Below the pieces are notes generated by a model, which saw only the letters and a program-made list of their open reading frames with translations, made no database searches and had not been told where the DNA came from. Shown here in pieces: positions 1 through 5,701 of a stretch of DNA of 6,259 nt. Location of the stretch: assembly GCA_023428035.1 (NCBI GenBank), contig JAEYZO010000740.1, forward strand, positions 1-6,259, in the 5' to 3' direction. How positions within the stretch are numbered: position 1 is the stretch's first letter; every line of letters begins with the position of its first letter. Position numbers and translations under genes: made by a program. This stretch comes from Pseudomonadota bacterium. Its GTDB lineage: Bacteria > Myxococcota_A > Polyangia > Polyangiales > Ga0077539.

Positions 1-1412
1 TCCTTCACCTGCGCGGTGAAGCGCACGCCCGCGGCGCCGGTGCGCGACTGCAGCTCCCTCTTGCTCCGCTGGAGCGTCGCCGTGAACTTCTCCCACGACG
101 GCGGGTCTCCCCCCTCGCCCAGCTCCCGCCTCCGCGCCAGGAACTGGTCGTACACCTCACGCCAGTGCCGCTGCTCCTCCTGCGGCGACATCGCCAGCAC
201 CCCCGGCTGCGGCGACGGGACGCTCAGCAGCGACTCCAGGTCGCCCACGTCGCGCACCCGCCCGCCCGCGCGCTGCACCTCGCGCTTCACCACTGCATCA
301 ATGCCCTCGTTCGCCGTCACCGCCAGGTCACGCGCGAAGCCCGACAGCACCAGCGGGTCGAGCCGGTCGTGGTCCTTGCGCAGGCCCTCCAGCGCCGCCG
401 CGAGGCGCTTCTTCTTCGCGTCGTACTCGGCGTACACGAGCAGGATCCCGACGCCCGCCAGCAGCAGCGCCCCGAGAGACAACAGCGCGATGGGCACCCG
501 AGAGAAGTCCTCCTTCGAGGCCTTCAGGAGGAAGTCCCCCGGCAGGGTCGGCAGCCCACGCGCCACCGCCACGCCGCCCCCCGACGCGCCCACCACGCCC
601 GGCAGCGCCGCGTAGGAGACCATCCCCGCGCGCTCGCCCACCTCGATCGCGCGCGTGGTCCCGTTGCGGGTCCACTCCTCGCGCGTCGCGAGGGCGCGCA
701 CGCCGTCGGTCACCGCCGCCACCGTGGGCGAAGCAGTCCCGCCGCGCTCCGGCGTCGGCGCGACGCCCGCGTAGCTGCCGCCCGGGCCGAAGAACACCAC
801 CGTCGCCCCCGGCACCAGCAGCGCGACCTTCTCCTCGACGAAGCGCTGGTTGATCGCCATCCCGTGAACGATCGCCCCGACGTAGTACCGCCCCTCGGAG
901 ATCACCGGCCGCGCCGCCATGCGGTACGCCGCGCCGCCGAGCTCCCACACGTCGTCGCGCACGCTCCCCGACAGCGCCCGCTCCACCAACGGGATGCCCC
1001 CGAGGTAGCCGCCGAGCTCGTTGTCGTTGGGGCCCACGCGACCCACCACGATCCCGCGGCGGTCGACGGCGATGAGCACGTCGCCCTTCAAGGGCCCGAG
1101 CTCGTCGTTCAACGCACGGAGCCGCTGCGTGACCCGCACGCCGATGGCCCGCGGGCTGTCGTCGGTCGCGTTCGCCCGCGCCGCGAGGAGCGTCACGAGC
1201 TGCGCGTCGCCCGAGAGGGGCGCGAGGTCGTCGAGGCGCGTGCGCGCGTCGCGCCGCAGGAACTCATCCACGGCCCTTCGGTCGGCCTCGACGAGGGCGC
1301 CGACGTCCCCCGCGCGGTCGTGGTCGTAGATGGAGCGCGCGAGCATCGCGGCGGTCACGGAGACGCCCGCGACGAGGGCGAGCACGACGATCCAGAGTCG
1401 GGTGAACAGCAC
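1..1412 (-). CDS. Two-TM membrane sensor protein with Cache-like periplasmic domain, MXAN_5187-like C-terminus (3' end missing)
   Basis: Partial: 470 codons are visible and the frame is still open at the left edge. Residues about 4-22 form an N-terminal TM/signal anchor (LWIVVLALVAGVSV). Residues about 27-305 form an exported domain. Its 112-190 stretch, with VLIAVDRRGIVVGRVG, then a Leu-Gly-Gly/Ala-Leu-Ser-Gly stretch and RPVISEGRYYVGAIV, resembles Cache-type ligand sensors. A second TM lies at about 307-327 (IALLSLGALLLAGVGILLVY), followed by the basic KKK stop-transfer. The cytoplasmic part is charged and helical. It ends in a segment with FLARRRELGE...WEKF...L...K..L and VRFTAQVKE, which I recall from the myxobacterial MXAN_5187 C-terminal domain family (recall, not a search). 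No histidine-kinase, GGDEF or methyl-accepting signature is visible in the available part. The GTG start is chosen because TGA lies two codons upstream in frame, a good SD sits 9 nt away, and the start places the TM at the N-terminus. It is translationally coupled to the upstream gene. The ligand is unknown. Confidence 0.85.
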   Translation of the reverse strand, partial: MLFTRLWIVVLALVAGVSVTAAMLARSIYDHDRAGDVGALVEADRRAVDEFLRRDARTRLDDLAPLSGDAQLVTLLAARANATDDSPRAIGVRVTQRLRALNDELGPLKGDVLIAVDRRGIVVGRVGPNDNELGGYLGGIPLVERALSGSVRDDVWELGGAAYRMAARPVISEGRYYVGAIVHGMAINQRFVEEKVALLVPGATVVFFGPGGSYAGVAPTPERGGTASPTVAAVTDGVRALATREEWTRNGTTRAIEVGERAGMVSYAALPGVVGASGGGVAVARGLPTLPGDFLLKASKEDFSRVPIALLSLGALLLAGVGILLVYAEYDAKKKRLAAALEGLRKDHDRLDPLVLSGFARDLAVTANEGIDAVVKREVQRAGGRVRDVGDLESLLSVPSPQPGVLAMSPQEEQRHWREVYDQFLARRRELGEGGDPPSWEKFTATLQRSKRELQSRTGAAGVRFTAQVK

Positions 1413-1415
1413 GGC

Positions 1416-2135
1416 TCAGCGCTCCCGCCCGTGACGGTTGGTGGGGGCCGCGGGCTCGCCCAGGGGGACCGTCACCTCGGCGGCGCGACCCTCGACGACG
1501 ACGGGCTGCGCCGCCCGCTCCTCGCCCTCGAAATAGACCTTCACGGTGTACTCCCCGTCGGCGAGCCCCGTCGCGGTGAAGCCCCCGCGGGAGTCCACCG
1601 GGAGGATGCGACCCTGCCCCTCCCCCGAGCGCACCCAGCAGCGGAAGGCGGGCGAGCGCGCGTCTCGGAGCAGGTACACCCCCGCGGGAGGGGCCTGCAT
1701 CTGCCGGCGGGTGCGGGGGTTGGTGAGCTCCGCGGGCACCAGCGGCGCGGCGTCGGCGGCGCGCGTGAGGAAGAACTCGTGCGCGAGGAGGTCACGGTTG
1801 TCGAGGGTGAGCGTCGCGCCGGGGGCGACCACCACGGTGCCGGGGCGGCAGCGACCGCCCTCGACGGGAACCGTCACGGGCCCGGTGGACTCGGTCACGC
1901 CCGCGCCCGTGAGCACCACGCCGAGGTCGCGCTCGGGGTTGGCCCGCGAGGGGAGCAGGGCGATCACGCCGTTGGGGACCTCCCAGTAGAACGCGCGGCG
2001 ACCCGGCGGAGCGGGCCTCTCGGCGGGGGAGAGCGAGTCGTGGCCCTGGAGGGTGCCGCGGAGGTCGTGCGCGGCGGCGGCCGAGGCCACCACGGCGAGC
2101 GCGATCCCCACGACCTGCGCAGAACGAGGCTTCAC
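1416..2135 (-). CDS. Exported cupredoxin-like / carboxypeptidase-regulatory-like protein with incomplete copper-ligand set
   Basis: 239 residues. It has a Sec signal peptide at 1-22 (MKPRSAQVVGIALAVVASAA), with likely cleavage before His23, so it acts outside the cytoplasmic membrane. Residues about 96-172 follow the pattern of plastocyanin-like 'methylamine utilization' proteins: Cys96, then PGATLTLDNRDLLAHEFF (N113, D115, H119), and later an AGVYLL strand leading to FRCWVRSGE around Cys166. Residues about 173-222 resemble the carboxypeptidase-regulatory/beta-sandwich module that follows in such proteins (GGFTATGLADGEYTVKVYFEG). In the family as I know it, the second Cys starts a CxxHPxM ligand motif. 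Here those positions read C-W-V-R-S-G-E, so His and Met are absent. Cys96 and Cys166 may form a disulfide instead. The start is GTG and no clear SD is visible, but no other in-frame start lies upstream nearby. It is first in an operon with the membrane sensor, and its stop is 3 nt from the sensor start. A role as a periplasmic partner of that sensor is inference. Confidence 0.85.
   Translation of the reverse strand: MKPRSAQVVGIALAVVASAAAAHDLRGTLQGHDSLSPAERPAPPGRRAFYWEVPNGVIALLPSRANPERDLGVVLTGAGVTESTGPVTVPVEGGRCRPGTVVVAPGATLTLDNRDLLAHEFFLTRAADAAPLVPAELTNPRTRRQMQAPPAGVYLLRDARSPAFRCWVRSGEGQGRILPVDSRGGFTATGLADGEYTVKVYFEGEERAAQPVVVEGRAAEVTVPLGEPAAPTNRHGRER
1422..1426 (-). promoter_or_regulatory. 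Ribosome-binding site for the sensor gene
   Basis: GGGAG on the minus strand, 9 nt before the GTG at 1412. It is embedded in the last codons of the preceding gene, so initiation can be coupled to termination at the TGA (1418-1416). It decides the GTG start over the first internal ATG at codon 23, which would discard the TM segment. Confidence 0.65.
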
Positions 2136-2234
2136 GGCGAGGAGTGAACCCGCAACGCGCGGCCGGCGTCAACGCGCTTCGGAGGCGCCCCGCGGGCGAA
2201 GTCGCGCGAGTCTCTCACGCATCCGGGCCGTACT

Positions 2235-2249
2235 CGGGCATGATGCCCG
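2235..2249. promoter_or_regulatory. 15-bp perfect palindrome in divergent intergenic region, candidate operator
   Basis: CGGGCAT-G-ATGCCCG: 7-bp arms around a single central base. It lies in the 150-bp gap between the minus-strand operon (start 2135) and the plus-strand OmpA-type gene (start 2286), ending 36 bp before that start codon. The position fits an operator or a 5'-UTR hairpin. No regulator is visible in the window and no convincing -35/-10 pair could be assigned. The rest of the gap shows nothing recognisable. Confidence 0.3.
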
Positions 2250-2272
2250 CAGCGGCGCCGTGGTCACGCCGC

Positions 2273-2278
2273 GGGAGG
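2273..2278 (+). promoter_or_regulatory. Ribosome-binding site for the OmpA-type gene
   Basis: GGGAGG followed by a 7-nt spacer to ATG 2286, a near-consensus Shine-Dalgarno that fixes the start just before a signal peptide. Confidence 0.75.
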
Positions 2279-2285
2279 CACACGG

Positions 2286-3830
2286 ATGCACGGACGTGAC
2301 GGAAGGGCTCGGGCGCTGAGGGCGGGGGTGGTGCTTGCGTTGTCCGCGGTGGCCGCGCCCGGAGCCGCGCGGGCCCAGTTCGCCCGTCGGATCCACGGAG
2401 AGCTCGAGGGCGGCGCCGCGGTGCTCCTGGGCGACTACCGCGGCCCCGCGGCCCTGGACGCGATGGGCGCCGTGGTCGACGGGCCCACCACCAGCGGGGG
2501 CTTCGGCTTCCGCGGGGCGCTCTCGCTCGGGGTCGACCTGGTCGACGTGCTCGCGGTCGACCTCCAGGCGGGCCTGATGGGCATGCCGACGGAGCTCCAG
2601 CGCTACTCCCCGGCGTGGACCTTCGGGCTCGGCCTCGCGGTGCAGCCCCGCGTGGGCACCGTGGGTCGGTTCGTGCTGTCGGCGCACGCGGGCCTCGCCT
2701 ACGTGCCCGGAGGAACCAACGGCCAGGGCGCGCAGACCGACCCCGTCACGCCCTTCATGTTCGACGTCGGCGCGGCCTTCCTCTTCCACCTCGGCTCGGT
2801 CGCCTCGCTCGGCCCCTCGCTGCGCTACGTGCACGTCTTTCAGCCCGAGGTGCAGACCCTCGCGCACGAGTCGACCTTCCTCGGCGCGGCCAACGCGCTC
2901 ACCTTCGGCCTCACGCTCCGCTTCGGCGGAGGCCGCCGCGACGACGGCCCGACCCGCGCCGCCACCGTCTCGGACCTCGACGACGACGGCGTGCCCGACG
3001 AGTCCGACCGCTGCCCCGACCGCCCGCAGGGAGACAACCCCGACGCCGCTCGCCCTGGCTGCCCCGCGGCGGAGACCGACTCCGACGGCGACGGCGTGAG
3101 CGACAACCGCGACCAGTGCCCGCAGCAGGCCCGCGGCGACGACCCCGACCTCAACCGCCTGGGCTGTCCCGCGGCGGACTCCGACGGCGACGGCGTGAGC
3201 GACGCGCGCGACCAGTGCCCTCGCGAGGCCGCGGGCGCCAACCCCGACGCCGTGCGCGCGGGCTGCCCGGCCTCGTCGGGCGCCGCGGAGTTCCCCACGG
3301 TGAGCGTCAGCTTCGACCGACGGAGCACCCGCGTCGAGGGCGCGGCCACCGCGGCGCTCGACCAGGTGGTGAGCTTCCTCACGGCGCACCCCGAGGTGGA
3401 GCTCATCGCCGTCGAGGCCCACGTCGCCGAGCACCGCACCCGCCGCCGCAACCAGCAGTTCTCCGAGGAGCGCGCGCAGGCGATCCAGTCGTACATCAGC
3501 AACCACGGGGTCGCGGGCAACCGTGTGATGGCCGTGGGCTACGGCAACCGCTGCGTCTCCGAGGGCAGCCGGGTCGACATCCGGGTGGCGCGGGTGGGCG
3601 GGCAGATGGCGCCCAACGTGACCTTCGGGTGCCCCGCCGCGGCGAGCATGGTGCCCGCGGCGCTGCGCGGCGGCGGCGGCGACGCCGCTCCCACCGTGGT
3701 GAACGTGACCAACACCCCCGACGGCGGCGACGGCGTCGAGGAGGACTCCGGCAGCGGACGTCGCCGGGGTCGCCACCGCCGCGGCCGGCGCGGGCGCAGC
3801 GGCGGTAGCCGTCACCGCCGCCGTCACTGA
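2286..3830 (+). CDS. Outer-membrane beta-barrel protein with TSP3 calcium-type repeats and OmpA-like domain
   Basis: 514 residues. The signal peptide ends near residue 31 (GAARA then Q). Residues about 32-217 are alternating polar/hydrophobic beta-strands closing with ALTFGLTLRF, ending in aromatic Phe, as in OmpA-type barrels. Residues 230-330 hold three thrombospondin type-3 repeats (D.D.DGV.D..D.CP...), acidic loops expected to bind Ca2+ and act as a stiff spacer. Residues about 333-445 are an OmpA-C peptidoglycan-binding domain: FDRRSTRVEGAATAALDQVV, then a segment with N389, S393 and R396 in the family register (N..LS..RA), then GNRVMAVGYG. The canonical HTD Asp is Ala381 (reads H-V-A) and the following Gly is Arg384, although the partner Arg is kept at 396. 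The C-terminus after an acidic stretch (DGGDGVEEDSGSG) is a 26-residue tail with 13 Arg and 3 His. The role is probably an envelope-anchoring or structural outer-membrane protein, but peptidoglycan binding may be altered. It is divergent from the sensor operon, convergent with pepA (20-bp gap), and monocistronic as far as seen. Confidence 0.9.
   Translation: MHGRDGRARALRAGVVLALSAVAAPGAARAQFARRIHGELEGGAAVLLGDYRGPAALDAMGAVVDGPTTSGGFGFRGALSLGVDLVDVLAVDLQAGLMGMPTELQRYSPAWTFGLGLAVQPRVGTVGRFVLSAHAGLAYVPGGTNGQGAQTDPVTPFMFDVGAAFLFHLGSVASLGPSLRYVHVFQPEVQTLAHESTFLGAANALTFGLTLRFGGGRRDDGPTRAATVSDLDDDGVPDESDRCPDRPQGDNPDAARPGCPAAETDSDGDGVSDNRDQCPQQARGDDPDLNRLGCPAADSDGDGVSDARDQCPREAAGANPDAVRAGCPASSGAAEFPTVSVSFDRRSTRVEGAATAALDQVVSFLTAHPEVELIAVEAHVAEHRTRRRNQQFSEERAQAIQSYISNHGVAGNRVMAVGYGNRCVSEGSRVDIRVARVGGQMAPNVTFGCPAAASMVPAALRGGGGDAAPTVVNVTNTPDGGDGVEEDSGSGRRRGRHRRGRRGRSGGSRHRRRH
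2973..3275 (+). repeat. Three coding tandem repeats (about 99-105 bp each) for TSP3 modules
   Basis: Units begin at 2973, 3078 and 3177 and encode residues 230-264, 265-297 and 298-330. Units 2 and 3 share an identical first 27 bp, encoding DSDGDGVSD, and then diverge. Unit 1 (DLDDDGVPD) is more divergent. Each unit ends in a GCP-A motif. The near-identity at the head of units 2 and 3 fits recent duplication or strong codon-level conservation. Confidence 0.85.
3799..3821 (+). terminator. GC hairpin at the 3' end of the OmpA-type gene, weak terminator candidate
   Basis: An 8-bp perfect stem GCGGCGGT/ACCGCCGC (3799-3806 with 3814-3821) with a 7-nt loop, ending just before the stop codon. It has no T-tract and lies wholly inside the Arg-codon-rich tail, so codon composition alone could create it. 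Confidence 0.2.
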
Positions 3831-3841
3831 GGGGTGATCGT

Positions 3842-3897
3842 CGGGCTACGTCAGAGCGACTCGACCCAATTCACGAAGGTCGCGACGCCGTAGCCCG
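3842..3897. repeat. 9-bp inverted repeat across the 3' end of pepA
   Basis: CGGGCTACG (3842-3850) and CGTAGCCCG (3889-3897) are perfect inverted copies with a 38-bp spacer that contains the pepA stop codon. The left arm fills most of the 20-bp convergent gap. It could fold in either convergent transcript as a mutual 3' end structure, but no T-run follows on either strand. Confidence 0.3.
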
Positions 3898-5344
3898 TCC
3901 CCCCCTTGGGCCCGAGCGCCGTCACCCGATCGAGGAAGGCCGGCCCCGCGATGTCGAGGTGCACCCACTTCGCGTCGCCGATGAACTCCCTGAGGAAGAG
4001 CGCCGCGGTGATCGACCCCCCGTAGCGCTCCCCGGTGTGCTTCAAGTCGGCCACGTCGCTCTTGAGCGAGTCGCGCATCTCCTCCAACAACGGCATACGC
4101 CACATGGCCTCGCCCGCGCTCTTCGCCGCGGAGAGGTACTGCTCCGAGAGCCCCTCGTCGTTGCAGTAGAAGCCCGCGGTGAGGGTGCCCAGCGCGACGA
4201 GGCACGCGCCGGTGAGCGTCGCGTGGTCGATGATGAAGTCCGGGTCGAGCTTGCGGCCGTAGGCGAGCGCGTCGGCCAGCACGAGCCTCCCCTCGGCGTC
4301 GGTGTTGATGATCTCCACCGATCGGCCGTCGAGGGATCCCCAGATATCTCCCGGGCGGTATGCGTTGCCGTCGGGCATGTTCTCCGCCGCGGCGACGAGC
4401 GCGTGCACCTCGACGTCGGGCTTGAGCGCCGCGATCACCTTCATCGCGCCCACCGCGAGCGCCGCGCCGCCCATGTCGGACTTCATGTCTCCCATGCCCG
4501 CCGCGGGCTTGATGCACAGGCCCCCCGAGTCGAAGCACAGGCCCTTGCCCACGAGCACCACGCGCTTGCGCCCCTTGCGGGCCTTCTCGGGCTTGTAGGT
4601 CAGGTGCACGAAGCGCGGCTCGTTCACCGACCCGCGGCCCACCGCGTCGATGAGCTTCATCCCTGCCTTACGGATCTGCGCGAGGTCGAGCACCTTCGCC
4701 GTGAGCCCGCCCTCCTTGGCCACCTCGGTCGCGACCTCGGCGAGGCGCGCCGGGGTGAGCTCGTTAGGGGGCTCGTTCACCAGGTCGCGCGCGAGGTTCA
4801 TCCCCGCCGCGAGGGCCTCTCCGCGGTGCAGCGCGCGCTTCTGCTCGGCGCTGGCTTTACCGTCCTTCTGGCCGCGCCAGCCGATGACGGCGCGCTCGAG
4901 CTCCTTCTTCGGCTTTCGGTCTCCGCTCAGGTACTTCGTGAAGCGGTAGGCGCCCAGCGCGAGCCCCGCCGCCGCCGCCTCGACGTCGCCCGCGTCGCCC
5001 TTTCCCCGCAGCGCGAGGCCCACCGAGGTCGCCTTCTCGGTGTTCGCCGTCTTCGCCGCCCGCGCCGCCGCGGCGCGCACCTCGACGGGCCCCACCTTCG
5101 CCTCGGGACCGAGCCCCAGCAGCATCACCTTGCGCGGGGTGACCTTTCCGTAGCTCGCCACGCTCAGCGAGGTGTCTCGGCGCGCGGTGAACTCCTCGTC
5201 CTTCACCGCGGAGCGCAGGGCCCCGCCCAGGGCCGCGTCGAGGGCGCTCACCAGCGCGTCGTCCGCGAGCTCCTCCTCGGTGACCAGCACCGCGAGCAGC
5301 TCCACCGCCGTCGTCGTTCCCGTCGCACCCAGGGCGATCTTCAT
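3851..5344 (-). CDS. pepA: Leucyl aminopeptidase, M17 family (read from its internal ATG start)
   Basis: 497 residues, the usual length for bacterial PepA. It is a cytosolic, normally hexameric, two-metal exopeptidase that removes N-terminal Leu and other residues in peptide turnover. The N-terminal macrodomain-like part is about 1-165. The catalytic domain follows with every active-site residue at the spacing of E. coli PepA: K267 and D272 (VGKGLCFDSGG), catalytic K279 (IKP), D290 (MKSDMGG), D349 and E351 in the NTDAEGRL signature (347-354), and R353. The AENMPDGNAYRPGD and DHATLTGA segments are also present. It should be active. The ATG at 5344 is supported by a strong SD (AAAGGAAG, 9-nt spacer) and by length. 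The same frame stays open upstream into a GIY-YIG domain with no stop, so a longer fused product is also possible. In E. coli PepA also binds DNA (cer recombination, carAB control); whether that applies here is unknown. Confidence 0.95.
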   Translation of the reverse strand: MKIALGATGTTTAVELLAVLVTEEELADDALVSALDAALGGALRSAVKDEEFTARRDTSLSVASYGKVTPRKVMLLGLGPEAKVGPVEVRAAAARAAKTANTEKATSVGLALRGKGDAGDVEAAAAGLALGAYRFTKYLSGDRKPKKELERAVIGWRGQKDGKASAEQKRALHRGEALAAGMNLARDLVNEPPNELTPARLAEVATEVAKEGGLTAKVLDLAQIRKAGMKLIDAVGRGSVNEPRFVHLTYKPEKARKGRKRVVLVGKGLCFDSGGLCIKPAAGMGDMKSDMGGAALAVGAMKVIAALKPDVEVHALVAAAENMPDGNAYRPGDIWGSLDGRSVEIINTDAEGRLVLADALAYGRKLDPDFIIDHATLTGACLVALGTLTAGFYCNDEGLSEQYLSAAKSAGEAMWRMPLLEEMRDSLKSDVADLKHTGERYGGSITAALFLREFIGDAKWVHLDIAGPAFLDRVTALGPKGGTGYGVATFVNWVESL

Positions 5345-5701
5345 CCGTGGTCTTCCTTTGCTTCGCGCCGCGCTGGTGATGGCGGCCGCGGGGCGCGGAT
5401 GGTGCCACGCCACCGCGCGCGCGAACAAGCGACGCCACGGCCCCTCGTCGCCCGCCGCGAGCGCGAGCTTCTCCGCGCGCGACAGGCGCTTGAGGGCGAG
5501 CTCCGCGCGCAGGGCCTCGCCGCGGGTGAGCCCTCCCCGGCACCACGCGAGCTCCACCGGGCGCCGCGCGCGGGTGTACTTCGCGCCCCTCCCGAGGTTG
5601 TGCCTCGCGACCCGCGCCGCGAGCTCGACGGTGACCCCCGCGTAGAGCGACCCGTCGGCGCAGCGCAGGAGGTACACCGTCCACCGCGCGTCGTCTCCCA
5701 T
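3851..5701 (-). CDS. GIY-YIG nuclease domain (YhbQ/UPF0213-like) in continuous frame with leucyl aminopeptidase: putative fusion
   Basis: 616 residues if read from the ATG at 5701. Residues 7-82 match stand-alone UPF0213/YhbQ proteins: WTVYLLRCADGSLYAGVT (GIY equivalent V-Y-L with Y10, YIG equivalent Y20-A-G22), Arg30, H34-N35, GRGAKYTRARRPVEL, and RAELALKRLSRAEKLAL with the expected metal-binding Glu67. Family members normally end near 85-100 residues. Here about 37 more residues (GDEGPWRRLFARAVAWHHPR and onward) lead with no stop codon into Met120, the PepA start. GC-rich third positions persist through most of this linker and fall only in the last seven codons, where the pepA SD lies. GIY-YIG domains hydrolyse DNA phosphodiester bonds; the biological role of YhbQ-like members is poorly known. 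The start is uncertain: no good SD precedes 5701, and a GTG at 5773 would add 24 Ala-rich residues. Whether the fusion, PepA alone, or both are made cannot be told from sequence. An indel in the assembly is the main alternative. Confidence 0.7.
   Translation of the reverse strand: MGDDARWTVYLLRCADGSLYAGVTVELAARVARHNLGRGAKYTRARRPVELAWCRGGLTRGEALRAELALKRLSRAEKLALAAGDEGPWRRLFARAVAWHHPRPAAAITSAARSKGRPRMKIALGATGTTTAVELLAVLVTEEELADDALVSALDAALGGALRSAVKDEEFTARRDTSLSVASYGKVTPRKVMLLGLGPEAKVGPVEVRAAAARAAKTANTEKATSVGLALRGKGDAGDVEAAAAGLALGAYRFTKYLSGDRKPKKELERAVIGWRGQKDGKASAEQKRALHRGEALAAGMNLARDLVNEPPNELTPARLAEVATEVAKEGGLTAKVLDLAQIRKAGMKLIDAVGRGSVNEPRFVHLTYKPEKARKGRKRVVLVGKGLCFDSGGLCIKPAAGMGDMKSDMGGAALAVGAMKVIAALKPDVEVHALVAAAENMPDGNAYRPGDIWGSLDGRSVEIINTDAEGRLVLADALAYGRKLDPDFIIDHATLTGACLVALGTLTAGFYCNDEGLSEQYLSAAKSAGEAMWRMPLLEEMRDSLKSDVADLKHTGERYGGSITAALFLREFIGDAKWVHLDIAGPAFLDRVTALGPKGGTGYGVATFVNWVESL
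5354..5358 (-). promoter_or_regulatory. Internal ribosome-binding site for pepA
   Basis: AAGGA on the minus strand (within CAAAGGAAG, 5360-5352), 9 nt before ATG 5344. It is the strongest SD in the right half of the window and sits in an A-rich stretch where third-position GC collapses, as expected for a selected initiation site. It decides the 497-residue PepA start despite the open frame upstream. Confidence 0.7.

Noticed and set aside
165..2147. 660-codon plus-strand open frame over the sensor operon
   Set aside because: Low-complexity Arg/His/Ala/Gly translation with no domain pattern, antisense to two genes that have clear TM, signal-peptide and domain features. It is a GC-rich shadow frame.
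2240..2245. CATGAT as a -10 box for the OmpA-type gene
   Set aside because: Lies inside the palindrome, and no acceptable -35 element is found at 16-18 bp upstream.
2973..3275. Tandem repeats considered as CRISPR-like or satellite DNA
   Set aside because: Units are contiguous, in frame, and encode standard TSP3 modules.
2169..3827. 552-codon minus-strand open frame opposite the OmpA-type gene
   Set aside because: Translation is Val/Ala/Gly/His/Arg-rich repetition mirroring the TSP3 coding repeats, with no SD or domain. It is a shadow of the plus-strand gene.
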